DNA of 64,000 nucleotides from Rhizoclosmatium globosum (lineage: Eukaryota > Chytridiomycota > Chytridiomycetes > Chytridiales > Chytriomycetaceae). How positions within the stretch are numbered: the first letter of the stretch is position 1; each line of letters starts with the position of its first letter. Below the pieces are notes generated by a model. That model was not told where the DNA came from, did not search any database, and saw only the letters and a list, made by a program, of their open reading frames with translations. The translations under genes were made by a program, and so were the position numbers. Location of the stretch: the NCBI GenBank assembly GCA_002104985.1, contig MCGO01000177.1, positions 1 through 64,000 on the forward strand, read 5' to 3'. This document shows, in pieces, positions 19,523-28,714 of this stretch.

Positions 19523-20638
19523 ATGCACGCCCCAAACCAAACCTCATCGACCTCCACTTCCACGTCCACGTCCACTTCCACCGCATCAGCCCTCGATCCC
19601 CGCACCGACTCGACTGAGCCACTGATACCCATCGCTGAACTAACGCCGCTGCTCCTCGGGCGCCCGCCAACGAACCCGCCAATCAAAGTCAACATCAAAA
19701 CCGTAATTGTTTTCCTCTTCGCCCTCCTCGCAACCCTAACCCTCTTCGCCGCGTCCATCTCGCCACCAGCCTCAACAGTCGCCGGCCCGCGCTTCTCTCT
19801 TCCAATCAACAACTTTGCTAAAATCAGAATCGAAACTTCCGGCCACGGCTCCGCTTCCTTCCACATCATCGATCGGGAAATGGCGTTCAACCAGGTCGTC
19901 TTCGAGACGGAATTCAGGTTCAACAAGGACGCCACGTCAAGGGTCGTCAACAGTCAGGTCAAGTTCACAATTGTGCCTGATGGTGATGATGCCGCCGGTT
20001 GGAGCACGTTTACGATTCGGGTTTTGTATGAAGAGGATCGGGTGCGCGAGAATGATTATACGATTCATGTGAAGGCGATTGTGCCAAAGGATTGTGATTG
20101 TGCGTTGCGGACGTTTGAGTTGAATGATCGACGGTCTGATGTAGTGTGGGACTCAAAGGTTTCTGTTGTTGATTCGTTTGACGTGAATGTCCGACGTGGG
20201 TCTGTGAATGTGTCGACTGCGCTAAATACACAGCGGTTGTCGCTGAAGACGGAGGTGGGGGCGTTTTACTTGAAGAAAGTGAATGTATTGGATTCAGTGG
20301 TGATGGATGTGGGGACTGGGTATATTTCAGGGAATATCGTTGGGTATAACGAATTGGAGGTTTCTGCAGAAACGGGGGAAGTGGATTTGAAGTTACAGCC
20401 CGGAAAAGATGCCATTAGCAGTACAAACATTGACGTAAGGACAGGAGTGATAACAGCTCGTGTCTCTGGATTTGCGGGAGTATATGAGGCTAAGACGGAT
20501 TTGGGGAAAGTCGATGTTACAACTGGAGAAAGCGACACCAAATTACCTGCGAATGGAAGAATAGGGACTGGAAATAGCAAGTCTTTTATTTCAGCAATAG
20601 TATCCACCATCGGCGATGTGATACTGCATTTTGTGTAA
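19523..20638 (+). CDS. Toastrack/DUF4097-like membrane-anchored protein, paralog 5
   Basis: Single exon, 371 aa. The N-terminus holds a Ser/Thr run (TSSTSTSTSTSTSTAS), then acidic/Leu-rich STEPLIPIAELTPLLLGRPP and one helix at about 60-78 (TVIVFLFALLATLTLFAAS). The beta-repeat part includes LKTEVGAFYLKKVNV, VMDVGTGYISGNIVGYNELE, VSAETGEVDLKLQPG, VRTGVITARVSGFAGVYEAK. It ends AIVSTIGDVILHFV. The sequon-bearing NVSTAL and the type II layout suggest an exposed ectodomain. Last of the tandem cluster. Function unknown. Confidence 0.7.
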   Translation: MHAPNQTSSTSTSTSTSTSTASALDPRTDSTEPLIPIAELTPLLLGRPPTNPPIKVNIKTVIVFLFALLATLTLFAASISPPASTVAGPRFSLPINNFAKIRIETSGHGSASFHIIDREMAFNQVVFETEFRFNKDATSRVVNSQVKFTIVPDGDDAAGWSTFTIRVLYEEDRVRENDYTIHVKAIVPKDCDCALRTFELNDRRSDVVWDSKVSVVDSFDVNVRRGSVNVSTALNTQRLSLKTEVGAFYLKKVNVLDSVVMDVGTGYISGNIVGYNELEVSAETGEVDLKLQPGKDAISSTNIDVRTGVITARVSGFAGVYEAKTDLGKVDVTTGESDTKLPANGRIGTGNSKSFISAIVSTIGDVILHFV

Positions 20639-20744
20639 ATAATACAAGTTTAACACTGCAGATATTATTCCGTCCTCATTTCGAATTGATTGAATCTTGC
20701 ATCACTCTTTATCGACTTGTGACTTGCTTCGAAATTCAAACCAG

Positions 20745-21623
20745 ATGGAAGCCCCAGCGCTACCATCCTACGACAGCGACCAACTACTCGCCATCCTCGC
20801 TTCTCAGCAAGATGACGACACGCACATTTTCCCATCGTATCTTCCATCAGACTTGGTTGTGATTCCATCGACACCAAACCTGATCGCCGTCTGCCACCCA
20901 CGATCACCAACACCTTCCTTTGTGATCGAGTTGGACACTTCCCACATTTCAAATGCGGAAAAGGCGCACAAGTCAAACAATCTGATGAGCCTCGCTGTCG
21001 TCGATCAGGTCAACACCCGCCTCCTCCAAGACCAGGTTCCTGAATTCAAAGTTGTCGATACGGACCAGATGGACGGTACCCTCGTTGCGAAGATTGTCCC
21101 CTTTTCTACTCAGCCAGGACCAAGCCAGAAACTAGAGTTTAAAGGTACTACAGTGGATGGTAAGGAGGTCCTCTTTGCCTACAACAAGGGCGGTCAAGCA
21201 AACGACCCAATCATCTCCTTCGTAATGCCATCAACTGGTCGCAAATACGTCTGGACATGTAAATTGGCAAGAGATGAAATGAAATACGGGAAATCAATCG
21301 AGTTTATCCTTCAAGAGGAAGTTACTGAAAGCGGTGCAGCCAAAAAGTCGTTCTTCAAGAAACTGATGGGTCAAGCTTCGAATCGTGTTACTATTGCGAC
21401 TTATGAGACTAAGATTGCGAATTCGAAGGAGCAAGGGCTTTTGAAGGGGCTCTTGCGTGGACATAATGGAAGCGTTCCTTGGTCGTCCAGACAGGAATGC
21501 GGACTTATCTTGGCATCAGCTATTGCTAATACGTATCTTCAAAAGTATTTGATGCAATATGACAGAACAGTTGTATTGAATCAGCAGTTATTCATGTCTC
21601 ACCATCATGGCAGCAGCGGGTGA
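20745..21623 (+). CDS. tubby/LURP-one-like domain protein (tentative)
   Basis: 292 aa from the ATG at 20745 (MEAPALPSYDSDQLLAILAS). No signal peptide or membrane helix. The middle has alternating strands typical of tubby-like beta barrels: KLEFKGTTVDGKEVLFAYNK, DPIISFVMPSTGRKYVWTCK, KSIEFILQEEV. The C-terminus has an amphipathic helix (CGLILASAIANTYLQKYLMQ) and ends MSHHHGSSG. I lean to the LURP-one/scramblase-like superfamily on strand pattern only. The family call is weak, but the ORF itself is well supported by composition. Sits between the Toastrack cluster and a convergent J-like gene. Confidence 0.5.
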   Translation: MEAPALPSYDSDQLLAILASQQDDDTHIFPSYLPSDLVVIPSTPNLIAVCHPRSPTPSFVIELDTSHISNAEKAHKSNNLMSLAVVDQVNTRLLQDQVPEFKVVDTDQMDGTLVAKIVPFSTQPGPSQKLEFKGTTVDGKEVLFAYNKGGQANDPIISFVMPSTGRKYVWTCKLARDEMKYGKSIEFILQEEVTESGAAKKSFFKKLMGQASNRVTIATYETKIANSKEQGLLKGLLRGHNGSVPWSSRQECGLILASAIANTYLQKYLMQYDRTVVLNQQLFMSHHHGSSG

Positions 21624-21724
21624 AGTGACGCACTTTACTGACAACCTCTCTTATTTGTACACATCCAAATAGATATCCAAGAATGAATAAAAAGAATACT
21701 ATGTTTATTGGGAGTCTAGAAACA

Positions 21725-22321
21725 TCACAACACGCGACTCGCGATTCCAGCCACAAACACAACACGATCCATAATTTCTTTACGCTTCTCCTCCTCCATA
21801 TCCAAAAACACTTCATACGCACTCTTTCCATGCACATCACGCATGTTCCCCGCAGCTCCGCCCGCAACCGCAAGACCCACAGCTCCAACAGGACCACCTA
21901 TTACACACAGACATCAATAACCCCCCCATCCCACCCTACAAAACACGCATATGCACTCACCAACAATAAATCCAAGCATCCCACCCGAAATAGTCCCCAA
22001 CACCGTATACAAGCTCGACATCTTGGACCCATCCTTGTTTACGGGGACCTCCACGATCTGAGCCACGTCGTTAAACGCCGCTTCAAAGACCGTCTGCGGG
22101 TCACAGGCCTGGATGTTGGATGGGATGGTATACGTTGACGAAGGCTGGCGCAGGAAGGCGTCGTACTTTGATCGGTCGGTGGTAAGCACCAAGAATGCGA
22201 TTGCGAGGTGTTTGCAGAGGTCTTTGTTGAAGGAGTTGTCGTAGGCTGTTCGGACGTAGTGTCGTTTGATGGTTTCGAGGTTTGCGGAGGCGTCGATTCC
22301 GAGGTCGGTGTAGTATGTCAT
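21725..22321 (-). CDS. J-like domain + glycine-zipper protein, paralog 2 (intact)
   Basis: Exon 1 is 21961-22321, intron 21898-21960 (63 nt, GTGAGT...TAG), exon 2 21725-21897; 177 aa. Residues 1-60 (TYYTDLGIDASANLETIKRH, then LAIAFLVLTTDRSKYDAFL) follow the J-domain pattern of helix-loop-helix and closing KYD, but HPD is replaced by RTAYDNS. GTISGGMLGFIVGE ends exon 1. Exon 2 begins GGPVGAVGLAVAGGAAGNMR, then DVHGKSAYEVFLDMEEEKRK. The intron splits the two glycine-zipper segments in all three paralogs. Without HPD it is unlikely to stimulate Hsp70. A membrane-anchored scaffold is possible. Confidence 0.75.
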
Positions 22322-22589
22322 TTTGGGGGTTGAGTTTTAGGGGACGAATCGTGGGATTCTTTATTGCATTCCTTGTAACTGTTTCACTAACGGTTACGGG
22401 TAGGATACATGAACTGTTTTTTAATTCCCTCCAAAGGAAGCCTGCTCCATGATTCAAAATCTAACGTGATAACTACAGGGTTACCCTAACCCTGTAGTAT
22501 GGGGTGCCACTTAAAATATCCCATACCATCTGGAGTTGCGAGCAGTCTCTTTCGTATTGTTATTAGGAATAATAAACCATATCTTCATT
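22322..22589. other. intergenic with telomere-like hairpin and palindromes
   Basis: Upstream of the J-like gene. Contains a perfect 12-bp inverted repeat (22472-22498) and the 14-bp palindrome TTCATTATAATGAA (about 22582-22595), which sits just beyond the polyadenylation end of the glycoprotein fragment. No ORF of note. Confidence 0.5.
22472..22498. repeat. perfect hairpin with telomere-like CCCTAACCCT core
   Basis: Left arm ACTACAGGGTTA (22472-22483), loop CCC, right arm TAACCCTGTAGT (22487-22498). The centre reads CCCTAACCCT, equal to the TTAGGG-type telomere repeat over 10 bases. Confidence 0.75.
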
Positions 22590-22694
22590 ATAATGAATCA
22601 GCGTCCACTTTATTTCTTAATCTAATCTTTTCGGACACAAAACTACACTCATAAAATCATGAAAAACTTAACAGAACTCGATGAGAAAACGAAT

Positions 22695-22949
22695 TTAGGC
22701 GAGGAAAACGGCGGCAACAAGAGCAGCAACAATTCCGACCTTCTCAACGGCAGCGCCCTTGTACAAGTTATTGTTGTTGTTCGCTGGAGCACCGTAAGCT
22801 GGGACAGCTGGAGCAACGTACGCGGTAGGGTTGGCTGGAGCGACGTATGCGGTTGGGACAGCAGCAGCAGTGGTAGTAACAACAACAGTGGCGGACGCAG
22901 CAGCAGATCCAGAAGCAGAAGCAGACTTGGCAACAGTGGAAGAGGTCAC
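22695..22949 (-). pseudogene. 3' fragment of a glycoprotein-family gene
   Basis: On the minus strand, 85 codons equal the stalk end, PTAYVAPANPTAYVAPAVPA repeat and VGIVAALVAAVFLA tail of member 2, with its stop. The match continues through the 3' UTR to about 22590, including AGATTAGATTAAGAAATAAA. Homology begins sharply at GTGACCTCTTCCACTG, directly after the 52-bp repeat at 22950-23001. Near identity to 12121-12210 suggests a recent event. Confidence 0.8.
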
Positions 22950-23001
22950 CTTGTATTGTATACACAGCTGCGCATACACGACTCCCGAATAACGTAGATT
23001 A
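22950..23001 (-). repeat. 52-bp breakpoint repeat, copy 2
   Basis: Minus-strand copy of 10320-10371 with a single difference (TTCGGGAG versus TTCGAGAG). Read in the direction of the glycoprotein gene it lies immediately before the 3' fragment. Copy 1 lies immediately after the 5' fragment in the same relative orientation. Confidence 0.8.
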
Positions 23002-23900
23002 CGGTACAATCGCGGTAAACCTGACAATCAAGGGAAACGACACTAAAATTTAAAACCAACTCGAATTTGCTGGTAGATAAACAGTTAGATTGCCATGTTT
23101 TGTCCAAAATTTGAGGTTCTTGCAACAAGCTTCAGCGCCGATTTATTGTTTCTAATGCACACAAGAATTTAAGTATCAGTTTCGTTTGCAGTTATTTTCA
23201 AAATTAATGAGCCAACGCCCATTTTCTTTGACAACGAATGGCATCACTTTATTTATTTGTATTGCTGAAATTCCATTACTTTACAACCTTCAAAGGTTTG
23301 GGGTGACTCCTTAGTTTTTCCAACAACTCTTACTACATTCTGCTGAATGTAAACTACGTTTTATTGTTCCTGCGCCACTGATCAAAAACTCGTATCCTAA
23401 CGCATCAATCTAGCCAACCACATTTCAGCACATTCTTTTATTCTAAAATAACCCTAAGTAGAGTGATTTCGTCAAAGTATGTTTGAATTTTGCATCACTA
23501 CTGAAATCAACTTGCAATAATTAATCGAATATTGGAAAATAATAAGATGTGATTTATTTGATGGATATATGGAGCCAAATAAATTTCTTTTTCTCGTTCA
23601 ATTCATTTTTTATAAAACAGGTTATTGCTGAACGTTGCAAACGCAGATTATCTGCCAGTAACAAATGAAAATAATTCGACGAAAGCCATGGCAGTGCCGA
23701 CGGTGCCGCCGACAACAGCAGCACCAAATGCGATACTTGACCAGTGTGAACATGTTGATAATATAATCCTGGGATGCAAACTTAAATCAATGAAATGAAA
23801 AGAACTTTGAAAAAATGCCAAACCGAAAATACTGGACTGGATCTGCCCGGCCAGAAATTGCAAATAGTTGACATAGTTGGAGTCCAAATCATAATTTCAT
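23002..23900. other. AT-rich intergenic DNA
   Basis: AT-rich, with short ORFs only. On the minus strand about 23650-23750 encodes a Gly-rich run (AFGAAVVGGTVGTAMAF) reminiscent of the glycine zippers in the flanking J-like genes, possibly a relic. Otherwise nothing recognised. Confidence 0.4.
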
Positions 23901-23904
23901 CCGT

Positions 23905-23998
23905 CTTGATCAAAAACACGTACGTACAGAACTTGACACTTGAGTTCCACTTTGGAGCATTTGGACACACATGTCGGTTGCTTCTCAGCCACAGAATA
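23905..23998 (-). pseudogene. internal fragment of a glycoprotein-family gene
   Basis: The minus strand reads TGGCTGAGAAGCAACCGACA and then AATGCTCCAAAGTGGAACTC, matching the broken copy 1 around 2607-2655 (AEKQPVCGPNAPKWNSS). Similarity fades on both sides. A third separate relic of this family. Confidence 0.6.
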
Positions 23999-24127
23999 GG
24001 TGGTATCAGGTGTTTATAGAAGCGTAAACCATCGCGAAAAGATGAAATGAAACCGTAATTCTGAAAGATGAGACACGTTTTTACCAAACAAAGAGTACAG
24101 TTCAACCGAGCATCTTTATTCGAAACT

Positions 24128-24750
24128 CTACAATGGTATATTCTGCATGCTTCCTTCCGTTACGATAACTCGGTCAATAATTTCACGTTTCTTTTCATCG
24201 TCAAGCTTCTCAAATACTTGGTATGCAGGTGGTGGAGTGACATCTTTAGCCCTCCCGACAGCTCCAGTCACAACAGCTCCAGCTACAGCGCCGATTGGAC
24301 CTCCTACGTTATAATGAACCTTCGCATTAGAGTCTGAAGTATCAGTATTCCTTCAGTAGAACACTCACCGACAAGGAAACCAACGGCTGCCCCTCCAACA
24401 GTTCCAATAACGGTATACTTTCTGTTTGGCTTCTTTGATCCGTCTTCTTCAGGCGCAACTTCGACCAGCTGAACGACGTCATTGAACGCAGATTGATAGA
24501 TCTTATTCATTGTCTTTTCATCTTCAGTCTGCTTCAAGAGATCCTTTGGGACAATGTACGGATCTTGTTGCTTCTGCTTGAAGAGAGAAAAGTCGTATTT
24601 CTTTTGATCGTTTGTTACAACGAGGAATGCGAGCGTAAGAAGTCGGAAGTGTTCTGGGTCGGAAGCTTCGTAGCCCTCATAGACGTACTGCCGCTTGATT
24701 GTTTCCTGATCAGCGTTTGGGGCAACTCGGAGAAGATCGTAGTGCGTCAT
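24128..24750 (-). CDS. J-like domain + glycine-zipper protein, paralog 3 (intact)
   Basis: Exon 1 is 24369-24750, intron 24304-24368 (65 nt, GTGAGT...TAG), exon 2 24128-24303; 185 aa. An in-frame ATG at 24792 would add 14 residues; the one at 24750 aligns with paralog 2. J-like part: MTHYDLLRVAPNADQETIKR, then LAFLVVTNDQKKYDFSLF, with EGYEASD where HPD should be. GTVGGAAVGFLVGE ends exon 1. Exon 2 begins GGPIGAVAGAVVTGAVGRAK and continues DVTPPPAYQVFEKLDDEKKR. Shares intron position and phase with the other two copies. The linker is longer and charged (KQTEDEKTMNKIYQSAFNDV). Function unknown. Confidence 0.75.
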
Positions 24751-24906
24751 CAAAGTGGTGAATTGGGTGAGTGAAAGGGAGACACTGAACAATCAATTTG
24801 GGTGTGTCACGCGCCACAGTTTTCCCTTCTCATTTTCAACAAATTAAGGCATGAAATGAATGAAAACTTATAAAGTCTGAAAGGGTATGTACATATGTAT
24901 CTTCAG

Positions 24907-25815
24907 CTAATAATCAAATGCAACTTTAGAGTCACCAAACTTTGTGATGACATTCAATGCACCCTTTGCATCATCCTCGCCAACAATACCCTCGCATGGA
25001 TTTTTTGAACACGAAATATCACCAGGCGCGGTCACTTTCACTGAACCAACAGTGCTCTTGATATTAAATATCCCTTCAAAGCCAGAGACATTAAGTTTAA
25101 CAGACCCCGTCGAACAAGAAACATCCATCTTGGAATCCAGAACTCCAGGTCTCAAATTCATGACAAAATCACCCATATTCCCAGAAGCTTCCAACACAGA
25201 ATAACCGACAATAGCGCCTTTCCCAATCACCTTTCCAGTGCCCATATTCAATTTCAACGACACTCGTTCCGAGACAAGACACTGCTCTTGAATAGAAATA
25301 TCTCCCATGTTACAAGACAGCCGCAGGTTCTGGGAGAAGAGCGGGGTCATGATCTTGATGTTTCCAATTCCTTGTGAAACATCGAGAAGGCCAACGACTT
25401 CAGGACCCTTGTATGTCAAGTTTCCAACCTCGCTATTATAGACGAATGATGACAGGGGCTGTGTCTGTGGCAGTTTGATGACCATTGAAACAGTAAAGTG
25501 TTTGTATATCCATCCAATGACGCCGCCCTTGCTTGAGAATGTGACAAGGATCTTCAAGTGGCCTCGCTTTCCGTCATCATGGAGAACGCACTTGATTCCG
25601 AGGCAGTCTTTGGCGGCATCGGGATCAGAGATTGTGTAGCTGATTGTTGAGTGTTGCGATACGGTTGTCAGCACTGTGCATTCAAGTGCGTCTTTGCTGC
25701 CTGATGATTCAAGCGAGATTGATGTGATTGGATCGGTGAGGGTGAAGGGCTCGGGAGTTGGCATTGCCAGATTCTTGGAACTTTTGTTTCGGACTGGCCC
25801 ACGATTTGAGGACAT
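24907..25815 (-). CDS. Toastrack/DUF4097-like protein, soluble form (paralog 6)
   Basis: Single exon, 302 aa. Unlike the cluster at 8.5-20.6 kb it has no membrane helix: the N-terminus is MSSNRGPVRNKSSKNLAMPT followed by LTDPITSISLESSG. Beta-repeat signatures: LSCNMGDISIQEQ, LKLNMGTGKVIGKG, LEASGNMGDFVMNLRPG, VSCSTGSVKLNVSGFEGIFN, IKSTVGSVKVTAPGDISC. It ends with the family's closing module (NPCEGIVGEDDAKGALNVIT). Nearest in layout to the protein at 49151-49981. Probably cytosolic. About 130 bp upstream of its ATG lies the VDAC stop. Confidence 0.7.
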   Translation of the reverse strand: MSSNRGPVRNKSSKNLAMPTPEPFTLTDPITSISLESSGSKDALECTVLTTVSQHSTISYTISDPDAAKDCLGIKCVLHDDGKRGHLKILVTFSSKGGVIGWIYKHFTVSMVIKLPQTQPLSSFVYNSEVGNLTYKGPEVVGLLDVSQGIGNIKIMTPLFSQNLRLSCNMGDISIQEQCLVSERVSLKLNMGTGKVIGKGAIVGYSVLEASGNMGDFVMNLRPGVLDSKMDVSCSTGSVKLNVSGFEGIFNIKSTVGSVKVTAPGDISCSKNPCEGIVGEDDAKGALNVITKFGDSKVAFDY

Positions 25816-25948
25816 ACCGTTTAAATAATCAATAAAAATAAAAAAAGAAGGAAGAGTATGGATGAAAGATGTTTATTTGTTCCCAATTCATATGAACCAG
25901 AAAACAAGTGAAAACAAAAGGAACGAATTAAGCACACTGTTAATCCAT

Positions 25949-27309
25949 CTAGTTCTCGAGGACGAAAGACAAACCGACACGGTGAACGTTCTCGTGGAGA
26001 CGGGTGGTGTCGAAGGAACCTCCGAGAGCGAGCTTAACTCCTGGGCGGAGGACCTGGGTGTAACCGAGACCCAAACGACCAACGTTGTCAATCTTGGCCT
26101 TGACAAAGGTCTGGTTGTCCAAGGTGTACTTGGAACCAACTTCGATGGAGACGGCGTCAGAGGCAGCCTTGTTCCAGATGGCCTTGGCACCAGCCTCAAC
26201 CTGCTTGTTAACCTTGTGGAAGTAGAAGGCGGTGAAGTGGGAGAACTTGGCAGTGGCGTGGAGACCGACCTGGTACTCAGAGGTGGAGTAACCAGCAGCC
26301 AAGTTGTAACGGTGGATGGTGGCGTCGTTAACGTTGTAGGCAACGTCTCCTCCGAGGACGAAACCGTCGGATCTAAAAATTCAAGACAACGTGGTCAGAA
26401 TGACAAGTTCTGTGACACTCCATCATAATCCTCCTAGATCCACCAATATCCCACAAACTCGTCGTTCCTCCGTTCCAGTATCCGCCACAAAATAAATAAA
26501 GACTCACCCGACGATGGCGTCAGTGTGGATGGTTGGTCCGTTCTTGGAGAACAAGTCAACAGAGGAGCGGGTGAAGATGGATGGCTGCTTGAACTCGATG
26601 GCGGCCTTAGCGTTCTTGGCACTATAGTATCCATCGATTAGCAACCCGTCTCGTTGATAAAAGAATGAGGTATGAATTACCCGTTGGATGGGTGGATGGA
26701 ACCGTGGACATCGAGCTTGACACCAGCAGCAATAGCATCCTGGAGCTCAACCTGGGCACCAATAACGTTGGTAGCGTTCCAGTGCTCAGTGACAGTCAAA
26801 CCTAAGGCATAAGTTGAGTACACATGATTTTCACTTTTCGCGATCCCAACACGCTCCTCCCCCCTCCCCTAATAGCTCAAAAATAAACATACCACGGGAC
26901 TTGTCAGTGTACTTGGTCTTGAGCTCAGAAACAATGTTTCCGGTCTTGTTGTCCTTGTTTCCAGTGACGGTGAACTTCTGCTCGGACGAATGAATGCATT
27001 GGTTAGACACTGGTTCGGGGACTGCCCCCTTAGAAATAGATAGGCACGTACGATTCCGTTGGAGGTGGTGGTGTTGACCTCAAGCTTGGCGGAACCAACT
27101 GGGTAGTCCTTGTTCTGTTAGGGTGCAGCTGGTTAGCTTACTAGGGCAGCTTTGGGTTGATGAAGGGCAGGATCGCATTAATTCGGGTGCTACAGCCCAC
27201 TGCCACTCCCAATGCGATCCTCTGAGATTGGGAGCTTGAAGGGAGAAGGTGATAGTACCAAAAGGTCGTTAAGGCTCTTGCCGAAGTCTCCGTAGTGTGG
27301 GACGCTCAT
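25949..27309 (-). CDS. POR1: mitochondrial outer-membrane porin (VDAC)
   Basis: Six exons: 27259-27309, 27052-27114, 26893-26977, 26681-26801, 26508-26621, 25949-26372. All junctions are GT-AG and in phase, giving 285 aa, the usual VDAC length. The start MSVPHYGDFGKSLNDLLNKD has the amphipathic N-terminal helix of the family. Repeated amphipathic strands follow, and the C-terminal part includes GGDVAYNVNDATIHRYNLAA, YTLDNQTFVKAKIDNVGRLG and LGYTQVLRPGVKLALGGSFD, where the eukaryotic porin signature falls. Forms the 19-strand channel that passes ATP, ADP and other metabolites across the outer membrane. Codon use is strongly biased (AAC, GTC, TCC), in line with high expression. The symbol is that of the yeast orthologue. 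Confidence 0.93.
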
Positions 27310-27449
27310 TGTTGCTTGTTTTTGGGGTGGATTTTCACAACTTTGGGGGCTCAAATCAAGACGCAACACACACTCGGGAAGTTTTTCCGGTCCTGCTTTA
27401 CCAATACCAACTCGTATTTACTGTTGACTTTATTGCCTGGATTTCACTC

Positions 27450-28592
27450 TTAAAACTTGACCACCTTCTTGACTACCTTCTTGGCAGCAGGTGTTGGCGC
27501 AGCAACGGCACGAACAGGCTCTCGTTCTGTACTCCTGCTATCCTGGATACTTCGCAGGTTGATGAATACATCGTCATCGTCTCCTCCCTGTGCCAAGTCG
27601 ATTTTACCCAGCGTAATGACCCCCCGCTCCATCAATGCGGGCTTACAATCCTTTGCCAGGTGTTTCACGCTTCCACAGAATTTACAGCTTCCACCGTTTG
27701 GATACATTCCTTTATCGTTCTTTGGACAGGCAGAGGCAAGATGACCCGTCGCCTTACAAACGAAACAGGAAGCGAATGGGAAAGGGTTGTCTGTCAGCGG
27801 AAGATAAATATCAAGTATTCCAAACAGACAACAATTGAATTCACCTGAATTCAACTTCTTTTTACACTGAGAGCTCTTGTGCTCCGTACTACCACATCGA
27901 TAACAGATTCCCTCCATCGCGAGAGCAGACTTTTCCATTTCTGCATCAATAGCCGCAAGGTCTTGGTCATCAAGGTCAAGCGCTGATGCCTTTTCTGCAG
28001 CAGCGAGTTTAGCAGCGTCTCCAGATCGTGGACAGTTTTTGACAGAATGTCCCTTTTGACGACAAAGGAAACAAGTCTATTGAAAGGGAAACAAGATGTA
28101 TGAGTATGAATTGCGGAGAGTTATATCAAAAATACCGACCATCTTCTTTTCTTTCAGCTTCTCCTTTCGTGTTCGTCGTTTCAACACCTCTCGTTCTGAT
28201 TGAAGTCAATGTTAGATTCACGTATTTGAAACAGTACATTAGAAGGTAGAATTCGCACCTTTTCGAGACAGTGATCCTTCGGTATTGTTAAAGTCTGTGC
28301 TTCCAAGTTTAGATTCCAAGGCCTTTGCAGCATCTGATTCCTCCTTCTCGGCTGATGGCTCCATCAACGAGCGATGTCTAACCCTCTTAGCCTTCTTTGC
28401 AGGTTGCTGATCACCTGCATCTTCTGCCGGTCGCTTGTGCTGTTCTTCCCCTTCATTAACCTGTTGGACTGAGGATGAAGGGGAAGGTTCAGGCTCAGGA
28501 GCGGATTCGAATTTGTTGACTTTGAGGGGAACTACGTTGAAGCCTGTCGCCTCAACGTGCTTTTTGCGGGCCATCTTGGTAACACGGGTCAT
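27450..28592 (-). CDS. ZCCHC9-like zinc-knuckle protein
   Basis: Exons 28259-28592, 28140-28195, 27845-28076 and 27450-27790 join in phase (320 aa). The last intron (54 nt) has no stop, so an unspliced reading also stays open, but splicing restores LNSDNPFPFASCF, as in the family. Four CCHC knuckles: CFLCRQKGHSVKNC, CYRCGSTEHKSSQC, CFVCKATGHLASAC, CKFCGSVKHLAKDC. The N-terminal third is basic, with nuclear-localisation-like PAKKAKRVRHR and KRRTRKEKLKEKK. The knuckle number and the FPFA-CFVC-GHL spacing match ZCCHC9, an RNA-binding nucleolar protein. The donor of intron 2 (ATG/GTCGGT) is unusual. The start could also be the second in-frame ATG (MARKK). Confidence 0.82.
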
Positions 28593-28714
28593 TTTGGGAG
28601 AAAGTTGGGTTGGGTCAAAGGAAAAAAAACAAAAACGAGTGAAATGAATGAGAGAAGAAAGAGATTGTATTCTTTTCTCCAAATTCCTCAGTTTGTTCTT
28701 CATTATTTGCATTT

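Noticed and set aside
28239..28260. Alternative C-terminus GANSTF of the zinc-knuckle protein
   Set aside because: It is intron read-through; splicing at GTGCGA restores a four-knuckle ZCCHC9-like protein.
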